Assembly (NCBI GenBank): GCA_025360355.1
Contig: JANYCL010000284.1
Location: 1 to 6,584 of the forward strand
DNA: 6,584 bases
Direction: 5' to 3'
From: Sphingobacteriaceae bacterium
Lineage (GTDB): Bacteria > Bacteroidota > Bacteroidia > B-17B0 > Aurantibacillaceae
Part shown: positions 1-6,584 of the stretch, in pieces
How positions within the stretch are numbered: position 1 is the stretch's first letter
Layout of the letters: each line of letters opens with the position of its first letter
Program-made: the position numbers and the translations under genes
The notes under the pieces: model-generated
Database searches by the model: none
What the model was told of the DNA's origin: nothing
What the model saw: only the letters and a program-made list of their open reading frames with translations

Positions 1-3000
1 TCGGCACTTTTAGAACGGCGCTCGGTGATCTGCACACAGATCTTTATGTAAAAATTGATACGGTGGAAAAAATTGTACGCTATGATGGTAAGATGGAATC
101 AGATAATTTTAATGTGGGTAAAATGTTCGGCATCGCAAAATTAGGTGCGGTCGCTCTCAATTCGAATGTAAAAGGCAAAGGACTTACTTTAGATAAGATC
201 GATGCCGAGTTAGACGGAAGAATAAATCATATTAGCTATAACAACTACGTTTATCAAAACATTACCATAAAAGGCGATATTAAAAAGAAAATATTTAATG
301 GCGACTTAATTATTAAAGATGCCAATGCAGATCTGGATTTTGATGGGAAGATCGATCTTAATAATAAAATACCGGATATTGATTTTATCTCTACCATCAA
401 TAAACTTAATTTAAAACGGCTGGGTTTAATTAATACAAAAACGGAAGGTGTGCTTTCAACCCAATTGCTAATTGCCCTTAAGGGAGACAATATTGACAAT
501 ATAACCGGCAACATAAATTTCGATAACACCATTTATAAAACGGAAGAGAAAGAAAATAAGATCAGTAATTTGGATCTGGTGTTAGAACAAACTACAGCTA
601 ATAAAAGCATTAAATTGGCTTCAAACATTTTTAATTTAACGGCTGATGGTGTTTTTAAAATTTCAAATCTGGGATCAGCTTTTAACCAGTTCTTAAATAC
701 TTATTACCCTGCTTTTTTCGATAAGAATCCCGGTAAAACGATCTATACCGATGAGCTTAAATTTAAATTAACTATTAAAAAATTTAACACCATCCGCGAT
801 CTATTTGTTCATGACCTGATGGTGAGTTCAGGTTCTGTTTTTGAGGGTGACTTCGATGCTTCTAAAAATCTTTTTAATATTAATTCTAAGTCTGATTCAA
901 TTAAGTATAAAGGCATAAAATTCAACAATAATAAAATTGAGTCCTATTCTCAAAATAATAAAATAAATTTAGTTCTTAAAGCAGAGTCCATTGATCTAAC
1001 TGATAGTATCAGATTACATAATTATTTCATGTATTTTGTATCTAAAGATAATAACACAAAATTTAATTTGGAGTGGGACAATAAGGAAAAGCCTCAAAAC
1101 GCGGGTAAACTCGCAGGAAAAGTGTTTTTTGATAACCAACGGGCAATTTTGACCTATGATAAAATTTTCTTCACGTCAAAAGACAGCACTTGGAATTTAG
1201 TAGCATCTGACAGCACAATTATAGATTCTTCAGGGGTTGTTATTGTAAAGCCTTTATTTTTTACGGATGGAGTAAATCAGTCTCTGAAAATTTATGGCGG
1301 TTTATCTCCAAAACCAAATGAAAAATTAGTTTTCGAAGTTGCTAATTTTAAGCTTAAACAATTAGCGCCGCTATTAGGAAATTCAGTAAAAATTGAAGGA
1401 ATCTTAAATGGTGCTTTTTCGCTGCACAATACATTTAGTAATCTGGCTTTTAGTAGTAATTTAAATTTTACCGGATTAAAATTAAATTATAAAGATATTG
1501 GTGACGGAGAGTTAAAATCGGAATATAATAATGAGGATAAATATTTGTATTTAGACGGTTACACTTCGCTCGGCCTTCCTGATCTTACAGGAGAAAAATT
1601 GAAAAACATTGTTTTCTCGGGTTATTATTATTTGAATAAAACAGAGGAAAGTCTGGATCTTACATTAGAGGCACAGCCTGCTAATCTTGCTATTCTAAAT
1701 CCTTATTTGGCTGGAATAATGACTTTAAATAAAGGCTTGATCACAGGGCAGGCAAAGATCACCGGAACTCCTGCAAAACCAAAAATAACCGGCAAATTCA
1801 AAATAAACAGATGTGAATTAAAAGTAGATTATTTGAATGTGGTATATAATATTACAGGTGATATTGAGGTGTTGCCTGATCAAATAAGTTTTCAGGATCT
1901 AAAAATAACAGATGATCTAAATAAAAAAGGAACAGCCGGTGAAATAAACGGAAACATTTTCCATAACAATTTTAAAAATATGCAAATTGATTTTGATATC
2001 AATTTCAAGAACATGCTTATTTTAAATAAAGGAAACACTGGTAATGATCCTTTTTATGGTAAGGCATATGCTACAGGTCAAGCCGGTATTTTCGGTTTCT
2101 TAAATAACATCGCCATTGAAATTAAAAAATTGAAGACTGAAAAGGGCACTGTATTTACAATCCCTTTGGATGGCCCTGCTCAGATATCAGAAAATAATTT
2201 CATTCACTTTGTTGTAAAAGATACCACGAAAAAGAAAGTTGTTGAACAGAAATCCGGTTTTACTTTAGATATGCAGGTTCAAGCAACTCCTGACGCTGAA
2301 GTGCAAATTGTTTTAGATGCAAAAAGCGGCGACATCATCCGCGCAAGAGGAAATGGAAATATTGATCTCGACATAAGTAACATGGGTAAATTCGATATGT
2401 TTGGTGAGTATGCTATTACCAGTGGAGATTATTTATTTACACTCGAAAATTTCATCACTAAAAAATTCGTCATACAAAAAGGAAGTACTATTGACTGGAG
2501 TGGTAGTCCATACGCAGCCGACATAAATATTACAGCCAATTACAAGCAACGTGCTTCCATTGCGCCTTTGTTTCCTTATGATACTTCAGGAACATACAAG
2601 CGACGCTTACCTGTAGATTGTAAATTGATCATGCGTGATAAATTAATGTCACCTAATATTTCATTTGCAATTGATCTGCCAACTATTGATGAAAATACAT
2701 CTTCAAAAATTCAAAGTATATTTAATGATGAAGCTGAATTGAACCGTCAGGTGTTTTCTTTGTTGCTTCTTAAAAGTTTTGTAACCCCATTGCAATATTC
2801 CGGTTCAGGTGGAATTTCAGCAGGTTCTGCTATTGCGGCCAATGGAACAGAAATGTTATCAAACCGTTTGAGTGGATGGTTAAATGGTTTAACAAAACAA
2901 GTTGACGTTGGCGTAAATTACCGCCCAGGAAATCAAGTAAGCAGCGAAGAATTAGATGTAGCGCTATCGAAACAATTATTAAATAACCGATTATTGATCG

Positions 3001-3356
3001 ATGGAAATTTTGGTTTTAATAATAATCAGAATACCAATCAATCCGGTTTAATTGGTGATGTGAACTTAGAATATAAATTAACGGATGATGGCCGTTACCG
3101 TGTGAAAGGATTTAACCGGAGTAATGATAATACACAAGTAACAACTTCAGGAGGACCATTTACCCAAGGTGTAGGTGTATTTTACCGTGAAGAATATGAA
3201 ACATGGCTCGACTTGTATAAGCGTTACATTGCTAAATTAAAAAAGTCGCCAAAGAAAACTGAAATTACCGAAGAAGAGAAAATACCGAAGAAAATTGAAG
3301 AAACGGTAGAGGGATTACCAAAAACTGAAACCCAGGCAGAAGGTTCACCGAAATAA
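1..3356 (+). CDS. tamB: TamB-like translocation/assembly module protein (DUF490), 5' truncated
   Basis: Large envelope protein of the TamB/AsmA-like group. In Proteobacteria TamB is anchored in the inner membrane, spans the periplasm as a long beta-rich groove, works with the BamA-family protein TamA in outer-membrane assembly, and has been linked to phospholipid transport. The frame is open from base 3 with no stop, so 1117 residues are visible and the N-terminus with its membrane anchor lies before the window. The GTG at 63 is internal. Most of the protein is repetitive, Asn/Lys/Ile-rich beta-strand sequence, as expected for the groove. The conserved C-terminal domain covers roughly visible residues 640-1075. 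It includes the GDYLF...GSTIDWSGSPYAADI block (about nt 2420-2520), NRQVFSLLLLKSF (nt 2742-2780) and VDVGVNYRPG (nt 2901-2930). These blocks match Bacteroidota TamB proteins as I recall them. A charged tail follows (nt 3240-3353: 9 Lys, 9 Glu and 4 Pro in 38 residues). The gene ends in TAA and converges on hutI. Family assignment is firm; the exact role in this organism is inferred. Confidence 0.9.
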   Translation, partial: GTFRTALGDLHTDLYVKIDTVEKIVRYDGKMESDNFNVGKMFGIAKLGAVALNSNVKGKGLTLDKIDAELDGRINHISYNNYVYQNITIKGDIKKKIFNGDLIIKDANADLDFDGKIDLNNKIPDIDFISTINKLNLKRLGLINTKTEGVLSTQLLIALKGDNIDNITGNINFDNTIYKTEEKENKISNLDLVLEQTTANKSIKLASNIFNLTADGVFKISNLGSAFNQFLNTYYPAFFDKNPGKTIYTDELKFKLTIKKFNTIRDLFVHDLMVSSGSVFEGDFDASKNLFNINSKSDSIKYKGIKFNNNKIESYSQNNKINLVLKAESIDLTDSIRLHNYFMYFVSKDNNTKFNLEWDNKEKPQNAGKLAGKVFFDNQRAILTYDKIFFTSKDSTWNLVASDSTIIDSSGVVIVKPLFFTDGVNQSLKIYGGLSPKPNEKLVFEVANFKLKQLAPLLGNSVKIEGILNGAFSLHNTFSNLAFSSNLNFTGLKLNYKDIGDGELKSEYNNEDKYLYLDGYTSLGLPDLTGEKLKNIVFSGYYYLNKTEESLDLTLEAQPANLAILNPYLAGIMTLNKGLITGQAKITGTPAKPKITGKFKINRCELKVDYLNVVYNITGDIEVLPDQISFQDLKITDDLNKKGTAGEINGNIFHNNFKNMQIDFDINFKNMLILNKGNTGNDPFYGKAYATGQAGIFGFLNNIAIEIKKLKTEKGTVFTIPLDGPAQISENNFIHFVVKDTTKKKVVEQKSGFTLDMQVQATPDAEVQIVLDAKSGDIIRARGNGNIDLDISNMGKFDMFGEYAITSGDYLFTLENFITKKFVIQKGSTIDWSGSPYAADINITANYKQRASIAPLFPYDTSGTYKRRLPVDCKLIMRDKLMSPNISFAIDLPTIDENTSSKIQSIFNDEAELNRQVFSLLLLKSFVTPLQYSGSGGISAGSAIAANGTEMLSNRLSGWLNGLTKQVDVGVNYRPGNQVSSEELDVALSKQLLNNRLLIDGNFGFNNNQNTNQSGLIGDVNLEYKLTDDGRYRVKGFNRSNDNTQVTTSGGPFTQGVGVFYREEYETWLDLYKRYIAKLKKSPKKTEITEEEKIPKKIEETVEGLPKTETQAEGSPK

Positions 3357-3358
3357 AA

Positions 3359-4609
3359 TCAATTAAATTTCTTTCCGTTAATAATTACAGTTTCAATTAA
3401 ACTGCTTCCGAAAGCGTAGGGGATGTAACCGTAACTTGCAATTGGTTTTGTAATGAACACATTTGCTTTTTTACCAATGGTAATGCTGCCAACTTCCTTA
3501 CTTATATCCATTGCGTACGCAGAATTAATTGTCGCAGCATTTATGACTTCCTCAGGATTTAATTTAAGATCGATGCAGCCAAGACTCATCATGAAATTCA
3601 TGTTACCGCTTGGACTGCTGCCGGGATTATAATCACTCGCAATAGCAATTGGTAAACCTGCATCGAGCATTTTACGTACAGGAGGTAATTGTAAATTTAA
3701 AAAGAAAACGGCGCCTGGTAAAATCGTTGGCATTGTATTGCTGTTCTTTAAAAGAGAAATGTCTTCATCGCTGCAAAATTCTAAATGATCAACACTAATT
3801 GCTTTGCATTCAACTCCGGTTTTTATTCCGTTGCTATGACTTAATTGTTCTGCGTGAACTTTTGGAATGAGTCCATGTTTTAAACCTGCTTGCAGAACTT
3901 GTTTGGTTTCTTCAGCAGTAAAATAATTTTTCTCACAAAAAACATCAATGTAGTCCGCTAATTTTTCTTTTGCAATGGCGGGCAACATTTTATTTATGAT
4001 AAGATCAATATAACCTTGTTTGTTATCTTTAAATTCAGAAGGAACAGCATGCGCTCCCAAAAAAGTTGCTTTAACAGGAATTATATTCAGATCTTTTAAT
4101 CTTTTAATAACGCGCAGTATTTTTAATTCTGAATCAAGATCTAATCCATAACCACTTTTTATTTCCACTGCTCCGGTACCTTGACTGATTATTTCGTTGA
4201 AGCGCACGAACGATTGTTCAAACAGATCATCTTCACTTGTATCACGTAATTTTTTTGCAGAATTTAAAATACCACCGCCGCGCTTTGCAATTTCTTCATA
4301 GGATAAACCATTGATCCTGTCAATAAATTCACTTTCTCGGTTACCGGCATAAACAATGTGGGTATGACTATCGGCATAACATGGCATAACGATCTTTCCT
4401 GTTGCATCAATTACTTCAAGGTCTTTCCAATCAGTAATTCCTGGAAAATCTTCCATCTTTCCAAAGTCGGCTATCAAACCATTATCAATAGCAAGCCAGG
4501 CATTTTCGAGACAAGGCAATACTTTCATATCGGCACCACAAACTTTATTTACTACAGTTTCGCGTACCTGAACTAAGGTTTTTATGTTTTTTATAAGGAG
4601 TTTGCTCAT
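3359..4609 (-). CDS. hutI: Imidazolonepropionase (histidine degradation)
   Basis: Cytoplasmic metal-dependent amidohydrolase that hydrolyses 4-imidazolone-5-propanoate to N-formimino-L-glutamate, the third step of histidine breakdown. It is full length at 416 residues, within the family's usual range of about 400-420. The amidohydrolase metal site is intact: HTH at residues 82-84, His252 in VHAEQ and Asp326 in IASDYNPG. Other family positions are also present: Arg91 after YAGN, Tyr154 in EIKSGYG, His187 in FLGAHAVP, Glu254 of HAEQ (catalytic by analogy with the Bacillus enzyme) and His275 in VDHLE. The start is ATG at 4609, giving MSKLLIKNIKTLVQVRE, the usual N-terminus; no Shine-Dalgarno is visible ahead of it. 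The stop is TGA at 3359-3361. It is flanked by tamB (convergent) and aroC (divergent), and no other hut gene is in view, so it is either a lone hut gene or the rest of the pathway lies elsewhere. Function is predicted with high certainty from motifs. Confidence 0.97.
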   Translation of the reverse strand: MSKLLIKNIKTLVQVRETVVNKVCGADMKVLPCLENAWLAIDNGLIADFGKMEDFPGITDWKDLEVIDATGKIVMPCYADSHTHIVYAGNRESEFIDRINGLSYEEIAKRGGGILNSAKKLRDTSEDDLFEQSFVRFNEIISQGTGAVEIKSGYGLDLDSELKILRVIKRLKDLNIIPVKATFLGAHAVPSEFKDNKQGYIDLIINKMLPAIAKEKLADYIDVFCEKNYFTAEETKQVLQAGLKHGLIPKVHAEQLSHSNGIKTGVECKAISVDHLEFCSDEDISLLKNSNTMPTILPGAVFFLNLQLPPVRKMLDAGLPIAIASDYNPGSSPSGNMNFMMSLGCIDLKLNPEEVINAATINSAYAMDISKEVGSITIGKKANVFITKPIASYGYIPYAFGSSLIETVIINGKKFN

Positions 4610-4647
4610 AAATACGACTGCAATTTAATTAATTCCATTCAAAAAAC

Positions 4648-4655
4648 TATCTTTG
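4648..4655 (+). promoter_or_regulatory. Likely aroC promoter, Bacteroidota -7 box (TATCTTTG)
   Basis: TATCTTTG fits the TAnnTTTG -7 consensus of the Bacteroidota primary sigma factor exactly. It ends six bases before the aroC ATG at 4662, so transcription would begin at or within a couple of bases of the start codon. No clear -33 TTG is present; the expected place, around 4622-4630, reads AATTTAATT and includes the palindrome TTAATTAA (4625-4632). The box lies in the 52 bp gap between the divergent hutI and aroC. The motif is seen directly; promoter function is inferred. Confidence 0.55.
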
Positions 4656-4661
4656 TTTACG

Positions 4662-5738
4662 ATGGCAGGCAATTCATTCGGACAAATATTCAAACTAACC
4701 TCTTTTGGCGAGAGTCATGGCGAGGCTATTGGTGGTATTATTGATGGTTGTCCGGCCGGATTAAGTATTGATCTTGATTTTATTCAAAGCGAATTAGAGC
4801 GACGTAAACCGGGACAATCCCACATAACTACTCAACGCAAAGAAGACGATAAAGTTCAGTTTTTATCAGGGATCTTTGAAGGAAAAACTACAGGAACTCC
4901 AATTGGTTTTATTATTGCCAACGAAAATCAAAAAGGTAAAGATTACGATCATTTAAAAGATGTATTCCGTCCGAGCCACGCTGATTTTACTTACGAGGCA
5001 AAATACGGTATCCGCGATCATAAAGGAGGAGGAAGAAGCAGTGCGCGTGAAACAGCTTGCAGAATTGTTGCCGGTGCAATTGCAAAATTAATTCTGAAAC
5101 AAAACAAAGTTTCAATTCAGGCTTATGTAAGTTGTGTTAAGGATGTAAAACTTAGCATTCCATATTCAAAATTAGATCTGTCGAAAACAGAAACAAATAT
5201 TATCCGTTGTCCGGATGAAGCAACTGCAAATAAAATGATCTCTCTCATTGAAGAAACGCGTAAAGCAGGGAATACTGTAGGAGGAATTATCAGTTGTGTT
5301 ATTAAAGGAACTCCTGTCGGTTTAGGCGAGCCTGTTTTTGATAAACTGCATGCAGATCTTGGAAAAGCAATGTTAAGTATTAATGCAGTAAAAGGTTTTG
5401 AATACGGTGCAGGTTTTGATGCGATCAATTCTTATGGTTCAGAACTCAATGATATTTTTGAAAGCGGAAAAAATATTTCAACCAAAACCAATAACAGCGG
5501 CGGCGTGCAAGGCGGCATCAGCAACGGACAAGATATTTATTTTAATGTCGCCTTTAAACCGGTTGCGACAATAATGCAAACACAAAAAAGTGTGAACACA
5601 AAAGGTGAAGAAGTAAATTTAGAAGCGAAAGGGCGTCATGATCCTTGTGTTTTACCAAGGGCGGTTCCTATTGTGGAAAACATGGCTGCATTGGTTTTAG
5701 TTGATCATTTGTTACGCGCACGTACAAATAAGCTTTAG
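4662..5738 (+). CDS. aroC: Chorismate synthase
   Basis: Cytoplasmic enzyme that converts 5-enolpyruvylshikimate-3-phosphate to chorismate and phosphate, using reduced FMN that is not consumed overall. This is the last shikimate-pathway step before the aromatic amino acids, folate and menaquinone. It is full length at 358 residues, close to the family norm of about 350-390. All three family signatures are present: GESHGEAIGGIIDGCP (16-31), GGRSSARETACRIVAGAI (123-140) and RHDPCVLPRAVPIVENMA (325-342). The two histidines implicated in catalysis appear as His19 in GESHG and His106 in RPSHAD. I chose ATG at 4662 because it gives MAGNSFGQIFKLTSFGESHG, the standard N-terminus. An in-frame TTG at 4653 lies inside the predicted -7 box and is unlikely to be used. 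There is no Shine-Dalgarno. It is divergent from hutI, and the membrane protein gene follows 18 bp downstream, probably in the same transcript. Confidence 0.97.
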   Translation: MAGNSFGQIFKLTSFGESHGEAIGGIIDGCPAGLSIDLDFIQSELERRKPGQSHITTQRKEDDKVQFLSGIFEGKTTGTPIGFIIANENQKGKDYDHLKDVFRPSHADFTYEAKYGIRDHKGGGRSSARETACRIVAGAIAKLILKQNKVSIQAYVSCVKDVKLSIPYSKLDLSKTETNIIRCPDEATANKMISLIEETRKAGNTVGGIISCVIKGTPVGLGEPVFDKLHADLGKAMLSINAVKGFEYGAGFDAINSYGSELNDIFESGKNISTKTNNSGGVQGGISNGQDIYFNVAFKPVATIMQTQKSVNTKGEEVNLEAKGRHDPCVLPRAVPIVENMAALVLVDHLLRARTNKL

Positions 5739-5760
5739 TCCTGAGCTTGACGAAGGATGA
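5739..5760. repeat. Short palindromic repeat-like element between aroC and the next gene
   Basis: TCCTGAGCTTGACGAAGGA (5739-5757) has complementary ends: TCCT at 5739-5742 and AGGA at 5754-5757. They enclose GAGCTTGACGA, in which opposed GA pairs and a G-C pair could extend the hairpin. From memory it closely resembles a short dispersed intergenic palindrome of the CCTGAGCTTGTCGAAGG type seen in many bacterial genomes, with one T-to-A change near the centre. It starts right after the aroC TAG, and its right arm supplies the ATG of the next gene. Only one copy is in the window, so its repeat status is inferred. Confidence 0.45.
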
Positions 5761-6584
5761 AAAAAAGTAATTCAATATACTTAATTAGTTTTTGTGAAGG
5801 TGCCGCGGTAATGGCAACAGAACTTTGTGGTTCAAAATTAATTTCTCCTTATTTCGGAAGTAGTTTATATGTTTGGTCTGCTGTAATTGCAATTACACTA
5901 GGAAGTTTAGCAGCAGGTTATTTTTATGGCGGAAAATTGAGTCTGAAAGGAAACAAAATTCAAATTCTCAGATTAATTTTAGCCATATCTGCACTTTACA
6001 TGGGCTTCATGCCAATTATCACAAATGTATTTGCTCCAATAGCGATTCACTTTTCTCTTTTAACTGCTGTTGTTTTATCAAGTATCTTGATTTTGTTTCT
6101 CCCAATGTTTTTTATGGGAGCAGCTTCACCTATTATAATTTCCATACAAACGGAAAACAGTAATGAATCGGGTAGGGTAAGTGGTTTGGTTTATTCCATT
6201 TCAACAGTTGGGGGAATCCTCTCTACTTTTTTATGCGGTTTTTATTTTATTCCTGAATTTGGAATAAGTACAACACTTATCACGTTTGCAATTCTGCTCA
6301 TTGCTTCATTGTTGTTATTGCTTCAAAAAAAAAGTCCATTTAAGATCCTGACCTTTTTATTGATCCTGTTAATCCTTGGTTTTACTAATAAAACTCCAAT
6401 GAAGAACTGCATTTATGAAAAAGATGGCATGTTGGGGAAAATAAATGTGTTAGATGATACAATGGAAATTCCAGGAGGTGGTATGACTTCTACACGCAGA
6501 CTTTTAGTGAACAACATCGCGCAAACCGAAATGGATATGAGATCCGGAAACTCCCTTACCGCGTATGTGAATTTAATGGACTTT
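5757..6584 (+). CDS. Fused MFS/spermidine-synthase-like membrane protein, 3' truncated
   Basis: Polytopic inner-membrane protein with an N-terminal transporter-like region and the beginning of a spermidine-synthase-like domain. 276 residues are visible and the frame runs off the window without a stop. Hydrophobic segments lie at about residues 7-25, 36-57, 68-92, 97-130, 142-168, 171-189 and 196-209, so about seven membrane passes. The segment VMATELCGSKLISPYFGSSLYVW followed by TLGSLAAGYFYGGKL is typical of these proteins. After the last segment, CIYEKDGMLGKINVLDD and RRLLVNNIAQT (247-257) resemble the beta-stranded entry to the aminopropyltransferase fold. The SAM-binding and catalytic part lies beyond the window, so activity cannot be judged; many family members are not proven polyamine enzymes. 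The ATG at 5757 is the first possible start because an in-frame TGA lies at 5748-5750. A second ATG at 5811 would remove 18 residues and part of the first hydrophobic segment. It lies 18 bp after aroC, probably in one operon. A run of nine A occurs at 6325-6333. Confidence 0.85.
   Translation, partial: MKKSNSIYLISFCEGAAVMATELCGSKLISPYFGSSLYVWSAVIAITLGSLAAGYFYGGKLSLKGNKIQILRLILAISALYMGFMPIITNVFAPIAIHFSLLTAVVLSSILILFLPMFFMGAASPIIISIQTENSNESGRVSGLVYSISTVGGILSTFLCGFYFIPEFGISTTLITFAILLIASLLLLLQKKSPFKILTFLLILLILGFTNKTPMKNCIYEKDGMLGKINVLDDTMEIPGGGMTSTRRLLVNNIAQTEMDMRSGNSLTAYVNLMDF

Noticed and set aside
63..65. GTG as the start codon of the TamB-like gene
   Set aside because: The frame is open back to base 3 with TamB-like sequence (GTFRTALGDLHTDLYVKIDT), and a TamB needs an N-terminal anchor that is not seen, so the gene starts before the window.
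254..532. 92-codon open frame on the - strand inside the TamB-like gene
   Set aside because: It lies wholly antisense to a strongly supported coding region and shows no recognisable family.
3350..3372. Hairpin terminator between tamB and hutI
   Set aside because: Only a 5 bp AT-rich match with a long loop is present, too weak to call a terminator.
4358..4576. 72-codon open frame on the + strand inside hutI
   Set aside because: It is antisense to the conserved N-terminal part of hutI, with no family resemblance.
4653..4655. TTG as an upstream start for aroC
   Set aside because: It would add only three residues, falls inside the predicted -7 box, and ATG at 4662 gives the standard MAGNSFG N-terminus.
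4610..4661. A matching -7 box for hutI on the - strand of the divergent gap
   Set aside because: The closest sequences (TAGTTTTTTG, and TTAAATTG nearer the ATG) have wrong spacing or two mismatches to TAnnTTTG, so I cannot support a hutI promoter position.
5123..5428. 101-codon open frame on the - strand inside aroC
   Set aside because: It is antisense to conserved chorismate synthase sequence.
5873..6163. 96-codon open frame on the + strand, Cys/His/Asn-rich
   Set aside because: It overlaps the membrane protein gene in another frame. The frame from 5757 stays open to the window end and has clear family features, so the Cys-rich product is an out-of-frame reading.

Overview
The window looks like chromosomal DNA of a member of the Bacteroidota. 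It is AT-rich by eye, the first gene is a TamB of the type found in that phylum, and a TAnnTTTG promoter box (the Bacteroidota -7 consensus) lies just ahead of aroC. The genes have little or no Shine-Dalgarno sequence, as is usual there. I cannot place it below phylum level.

Layout: (1) Bases 1-3356, + strand: the C-terminal 1117 codons of a tamB-like gene whose start lies before the window. (2) Bases 3359-4609, - strand: a complete hutI (imidazolonepropionase, histidine degradation), tail-to-tail with tamB and only 2 bp apart. (3) Bases 4610-4661: a 52 bp divergent gap holding a likely aroC promoter so close to the ATG that the mRNA may be leaderless. (4) Bases 4662-5738, + strand: a complete aroC (chorismate synthase, last step of the shikimate pathway). 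(5) Bases 5739-5756: an 18 bp gap made up almost entirely of a short palindromic repeat-like element, whose right arm runs into the next start codon. (6) Bases 5757-6584, + strand: the first 276 codons of a polytopic membrane protein of the fused MFS/spermidine-synthase-like family, cut off by the window end.

The genes do not form one pathway. TamB acts in the envelope, HutI in histidine catabolism and AroC in aromatic biosynthesis, and the last protein is of unknown substrate. aroC and the membrane protein gene are probably co-transcribed. I see no tRNA, rRNA, CRISPR, transposase, phage gene or defence system. No stretch over 300 bases lacks a gene. I found no convincing undescribed system. 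The points most worth a second look are the repeat element that supplies a start codon, the possibly leaderless aroC, and a nine-A tract in the membrane protein gene.
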